Shown here in pieces: positions 6,794 to 9,275 of a stretch of 9,275 bases of DNA (within the stretch, counting starts at the first letter, position 1; the number at the start of each line of letters is the position of its first letter). Below the pieces are notes generated by a model. It was not told the DNA's origin, did not search any database, and worked only from the letters and a program-made list of their open reading frames with translations. The position numbers were made by a program, and so were the translations under genes. This DNA is from Oscillospiraceae bacterium (GTDB taxonomy: Bacteria; Bacillota; Clostridia; Oscillospirales; Oscillospiraceae), in contig JAISFB010000067.1 in the NCBI GenBank assembly GCA_031263805.1, forward strand, positions 1 to 9,275, read 5' to 3'.

Positions 6794-8149
6794 TTGACGG
6801 ACGACGCTAAATTAGACAAAATGATAAATGAGCCGGTCGAACGGCTCATATTGAAGCTCGCCGTGCCGACTGTGATGATAATGCTCGTGTCCGCGATGTA
6901 CAACACCGCGGATACGTACTTTGTCGGCTCGCTCGGTACGGCGGCGACGGGGGCGATAGGCGTAAGCTTTTCGCTCATGGCGATAATACAGGCGACGGGG
7001 TTTTTCTTCGGGCAGGGCTCGGGCAACTTTGTCTCCCGCGCGCTCGGCGCGAAACGGCGCGAGGACGCGGAAAAGATGGCGTCCACGGGCTTTTTTCTCG
7101 CTTTCGCGTTCGGGTGCCTGATCGCGATATTCGGCACGATATATATAAGGCCGCTCGCTCTCGCGCTCGGCTCTACGCCTACGATTTTGCCTTACGCCGT
7201 CAATTATCTGCGATATATCCTGCTCGGCGCGCCGTTTATGGTGAGCTCACTGGCGCTGAATAATCTGCTGCGGTTTCAGGGGAGCGCGGTTTTCAGTATG
7301 ATCGGTCTGGTCTCCGGCGCGGCGCTGAACATCGCGCTCGATCCGCTGTTTATTTTCGTCCTAGACCTCGGCGTGGCGGGCGCGGCGCTTGCCACTATGA
7401 TAAGCCAGATCGTCGGCTTTATAATGCTGTTCGCCGGCTGCTTCCGCGGTGGCAACGTGCGCATTTCGATAAAAAGCTTCGCCCCGAGCGCCGCCCGCTG
7501 TTTCGAGCTCGCGCGCGGCGGCACGCCGAGCCTTTTGCGCCAGGCGATGATGAGCGTATCGACGATAATTCTCAACAACTCGGCTAAGGAGTTCAGCGAC
7601 GCCGTGATCGCCGCCGTGTCCGTCGTCACGCGCGTCGTGCTGCTGTCGGGCTCTGTTATGCTCGGGCTCGGGCAGGGGTTTCAGCCGGTGTGCGGCTTCA
7701 ATTACGGCGCGGGAAGATTTGACCGCGTAAAGCGCGGGTTTCTGTTTTGCGTAATCGCGTCGGGCGCTCTGCTGACCGTTGTCGGCGCGTTCTGCTACAT
7801 ATTCGCGCCGAATATAATAGCGTTTTTCCGGGACGATCCGGACGTCATAGAGATCGGGCGCTTCTCGCTGCGCGCGCAGGCGTTTGTTATGCCGCTGTCA
7901 AGCTGGATCGTGCTGTGCAACACAACGCTGCAAACAACGGGGCAGGCGCTTCCGGCAAGCGTTTTGTCGTTCGCGCGGCAGGGCTTTTTTCAAATACCGC
8001 TGCTGCTGATACTCGTTTCCCTGATCGGCGTGCGCGGGATACAGCTCGCGACGCCGATAGGCGATCTTTGCACGTTCCTGCTCTCCGTGCCGTTCGGCAT
8101 AGCGGCGCTTCGCCGCATGAGCGCTGAAATGAACGCCGCGCGCCTGTGA
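6794..8149 (+). CDS. MATE-family efflux transporter, MepA-like
   Basis: This is an integral membrane transporter of the multidrug and toxic compound extrusion family, which exports cationic compounds using a Na+ or H+ gradient. The 451 residues fit the family (about 440-460) and show about twelve hydrophobic segments in two similar halves. Typical stretches are ILKLAVPTVMIMLVSAMYN near 20-38, FFGQGSGNFVSRALGAK in the first half and LGLGQGFQPVCGFNYGAG in the second, as in MepA-like members of Firmicutes. I chose TTG at 6794, with TTAGGAG (6778-6784) 9 nt upstream. An ATG at 6821 in the same frame would keep the conserved core but lie too far from that site. It lies 123 nt after larE behind a hairpin-rich gap. 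Its stop overlaps the mtaB start by 4 nt. The substrate cannot be read from sequence. Confidence 0.9.
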   Translation: MTDDAKLDKMINEPVERLILKLAVPTVMIMLVSAMYNTADTYFVGSLGTAATGAIGVSFSLMAIIQATGFFFGQGSGNFVSRALGAKRREDAEKMASTGFFLAFAFGCLIAIFGTIYIRPLALALGSTPTILPYAVNYLRYILLGAPFMVSSLALNNLLRFQGSAVFSMIGLVSGAALNIALDPLFIFVLDLGVAGAALATMISQIVGFIMLFAGCFRGGNVRISIKSFAPSAARCFELARGGTPSLLRQAMMSVSTIILNNSAKEFSDAVIAAVSVVTRVVLLSGSVMLGLGQGFQPVCGFNYGAGRFDRVKRGFLFCVIASGALLTVVGAFCYIFAPNIIAFFRDDPDVIEIGRFSLRAQAFVMPLSSWIVLCNTTLQTTGQALPASVLSFARQGFFQIPLLLILVSLIGVRGIQLATPIGDLCTFLLSVPFGIAALRRMSAEMNAARL

Positions 8150-9275
8150 GATTTTATATCGAAACGCTTGGCTGTAAGGTTAATCAATACGAGTCGCGCG
8201 CCGTCGCGGAGCTGCTTACGCAGCGGGGCCATTCGGAGGCCGCGCGCGGCGAGCCGTGCGACGCCGTTATAGTAAACACCTGCGCCGTGACAGAGACGGC
8301 CTCACGCCGGTCGCGTCAGGCGGCGCGGCGCTTAAAGCGGCTTTTTCCCGGCGCCGTCCTCGCCGTGTGCGGCTGTGCCGGGGAAATAGAGCCGGAGGCG
8401 GCGCGCGCGCTCGGGGCGGATATAGTCGCGGGGAGCGGCGCGCGGCGCGAGTTCGCCGAATCGCTTGAAAGCTTCGTTCTCGGGCGCGGCTTGATCCAAA
8501 ACGCGCCCGCGCCCGCGGCGCGCGAATTTGAGTTGTTGCCCGTCGGCGGGACGGCGCGCGCCCGCGCCGCGCTGAAGATACAGGACGGCTGCGACTGCTT
8601 TTGCGCGTATTGCGTTATCCCATACGCCCGCGGGCGCTCGCGGAGCATCGCGGAGGACGAGGCGGTCGCGCGCGCGACTATCCTTGCCCGGCAGGGCTTT
8701 CGCGAGATCGTCATAACCGGCATCGAAATTTGCTCCTACGGGCTCGACCTCGGCGGCGGAGAGACGCTTCCGGGTCTGCTGCGCGCCGTCTCACAGGCGG
8801 CGCCGGGGGCACGAATACGTCTCGGCTCGCTGGAGCCGTCCCGCGTAACGGCGGACTTTGTCCGCGCTTTAAGCGGGCTGCCGATATGCGACCATTTTCA
8901 TATGTCGCTGCAAAGCGGAAGCGCCGCGACGCTGCGGCGTATGCGCCGGAAATACGCGCCGGAGGATTTTTTCGCCGCCGTGACCCGTCTGCGCGGGACT
9001 TTCCCGAACGCGGGCGTGACGGCGGACGTCATAGCCGGCTTTCCCGGCGAGACCGAAGCCGAATTCCTTGAAACGCTCGCGTTTTTGCAAAAATGCGAGT
9101 TTTCTGACCTGCACGTGTTCCCGTATTCGATAAGGCCGGGCACCGCCGCCGCCGCGATGGAAAATCAGCTCCCGAACGCCGAAAAGAAGGCGCGCGCCGA
9201 GGCCCTCCGCGCCGCCGGCGCGCGCACCCGCGCCGGATTTATAGAAAAACAGCTCGGAAAAACGCTCGAGGTTTT
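8146..9275 (+). CDS. mtaB: tRNA t6A37 methylthiotransferase MtaB (partial, 3' end outside window)
   Basis: MtaB is a radical-SAM enzyme that adds a methylthio group to t6A at position 37 of ANN-reading tRNAs, giving ms2t6A. The visible 376 residues cover two domains. The N-terminal UPF0004 domain has ETLGCKVNQYES (C10), VNTCAVTETASRRSRQAARR (C46) and VCGCAGE (C77) for the auxiliary cluster. The radical-SAM core has GCDCFCAYCVIPYARGRSR (C149, C153, C156), TGIEICSYG, HMSLQSGS, LRRMRRKY and DVIAGFPGE. The KVNQYES start and the NTCAVT stretch point to MtaB rather than MiaB or RimO. The C-terminal TRAM domain, about 50-70 residues, lies beyond the window. The frame stays open to the right edge. 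Start is the GTG at 8146, overlapping the MATE stop as GTGA; no good ribosome-binding site precedes it, so translation is probably coupled. Extra cysteines C75 and C151 sit beside cluster ligands. Confidence 0.93.
   Translation, partial: MRFYIETLGCKVNQYESRAVAELLTQRGHSEAARGEPCDAVIVNTCAVTETASRRSRQAARRLKRLFPGAVLAVCGCAGEIEPEAARALGADIVAGSGARREFAESLESFVLGRGLIQNAPAPAAREFELLPVGGTARARAALKIQDGCDCFCAYCVIPYARGRSRSIAEDEAVARATILARQGFREIVITGIEICSYGLDLGGGETLPGLLRAVSQAAPGARIRLGSLEPSRVTADFVRALSGLPICDHFHMSLQSGSAATLRRMRRKYAPEDFFAAVTRLRGTFPNAGVTADVIAGFPGETEAEFLETLAFLQKCEFSDLHVFPYSIRPGTAAAAMENQLPNAEKKARAEALRAAGARTRAGFIEKQLGKTLEV

Noticed and set aside
8601..9071. Open frame of 156 codons on the plus strand near the right end
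   Set aside because: It lies in a different frame of mtaB, is very rich in Arg and Ala and shows no family signature.

Overview
The window is gene-dense and GC-rich. It most likely comes from an endospore-forming clostridium (Firmicutes), perhaps an uncultured Oscillospirales-like gut lineage. The grounds are a dipicolinate synthase gene pair (spore cores only), Shine-Dalgarno sites of the GGAGG class ahead of most genes, adjacent hisS-aspS, a minD-mgsA pair of the kind known from clostridial division loci, and a hisS and mtaB of clostridial type. The genus is inference. ATA (Ile) codons are frequent despite the high GC. No transposase, phage gene, CRISPR array, tRNA or rRNA is visible; this looks like chromosomal core with some unusual details.

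Layout. On the minus strand, 1-1255 holds dpaA followed by the first part of dpaB, which runs off the left edge; the two overlap by 4 nt. They diverge from the rest of the window at a 149-nt regulatory region (1256-1404). That region carries a sigma-K-like promoter for the spore genes on one strand and a near-consensus sigma-A promoter on the other. On the plus strand follow a MinD-like ATPase without the usual membrane-targeting tail, a methylglyoxal synthase homologue that lacks its catalytic residues, and the histidyl- and aspartyl-tRNA synthetases. These four are close together (gaps of 18-40 nt) and could be one operon. A short GC hairpin and a new sigma-A promoter then precede larE, a sulfur-insertion enzyme for the nickel-pincer cofactor. 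After larE comes a 123-nt gap packed with inverted repeats. It is followed by a MATE-family transporter with a TTG start, which overlaps mtaB by 4 nt. mtaB is the methylthiotransferase for tRNA position 37 and is cut by the right edge.

How the genes relate. dpaA and dpaB together make the spore dipicolinic acid in the mother cell. hisS, aspS and mtaB all serve translation (tRNA charging and tRNA modification). larE lacks larA, larB and larC neighbours here. The parts most worth a second look are the minD/mgsA pair, where both proteins keep their fold but have lost parts thought essential for their textbook roles; the hisS start, where the best ribosome-binding site points at an ATC codon next to a 14-bp tandem duplication; and the hairpin cluster between larE and the MATE gene.
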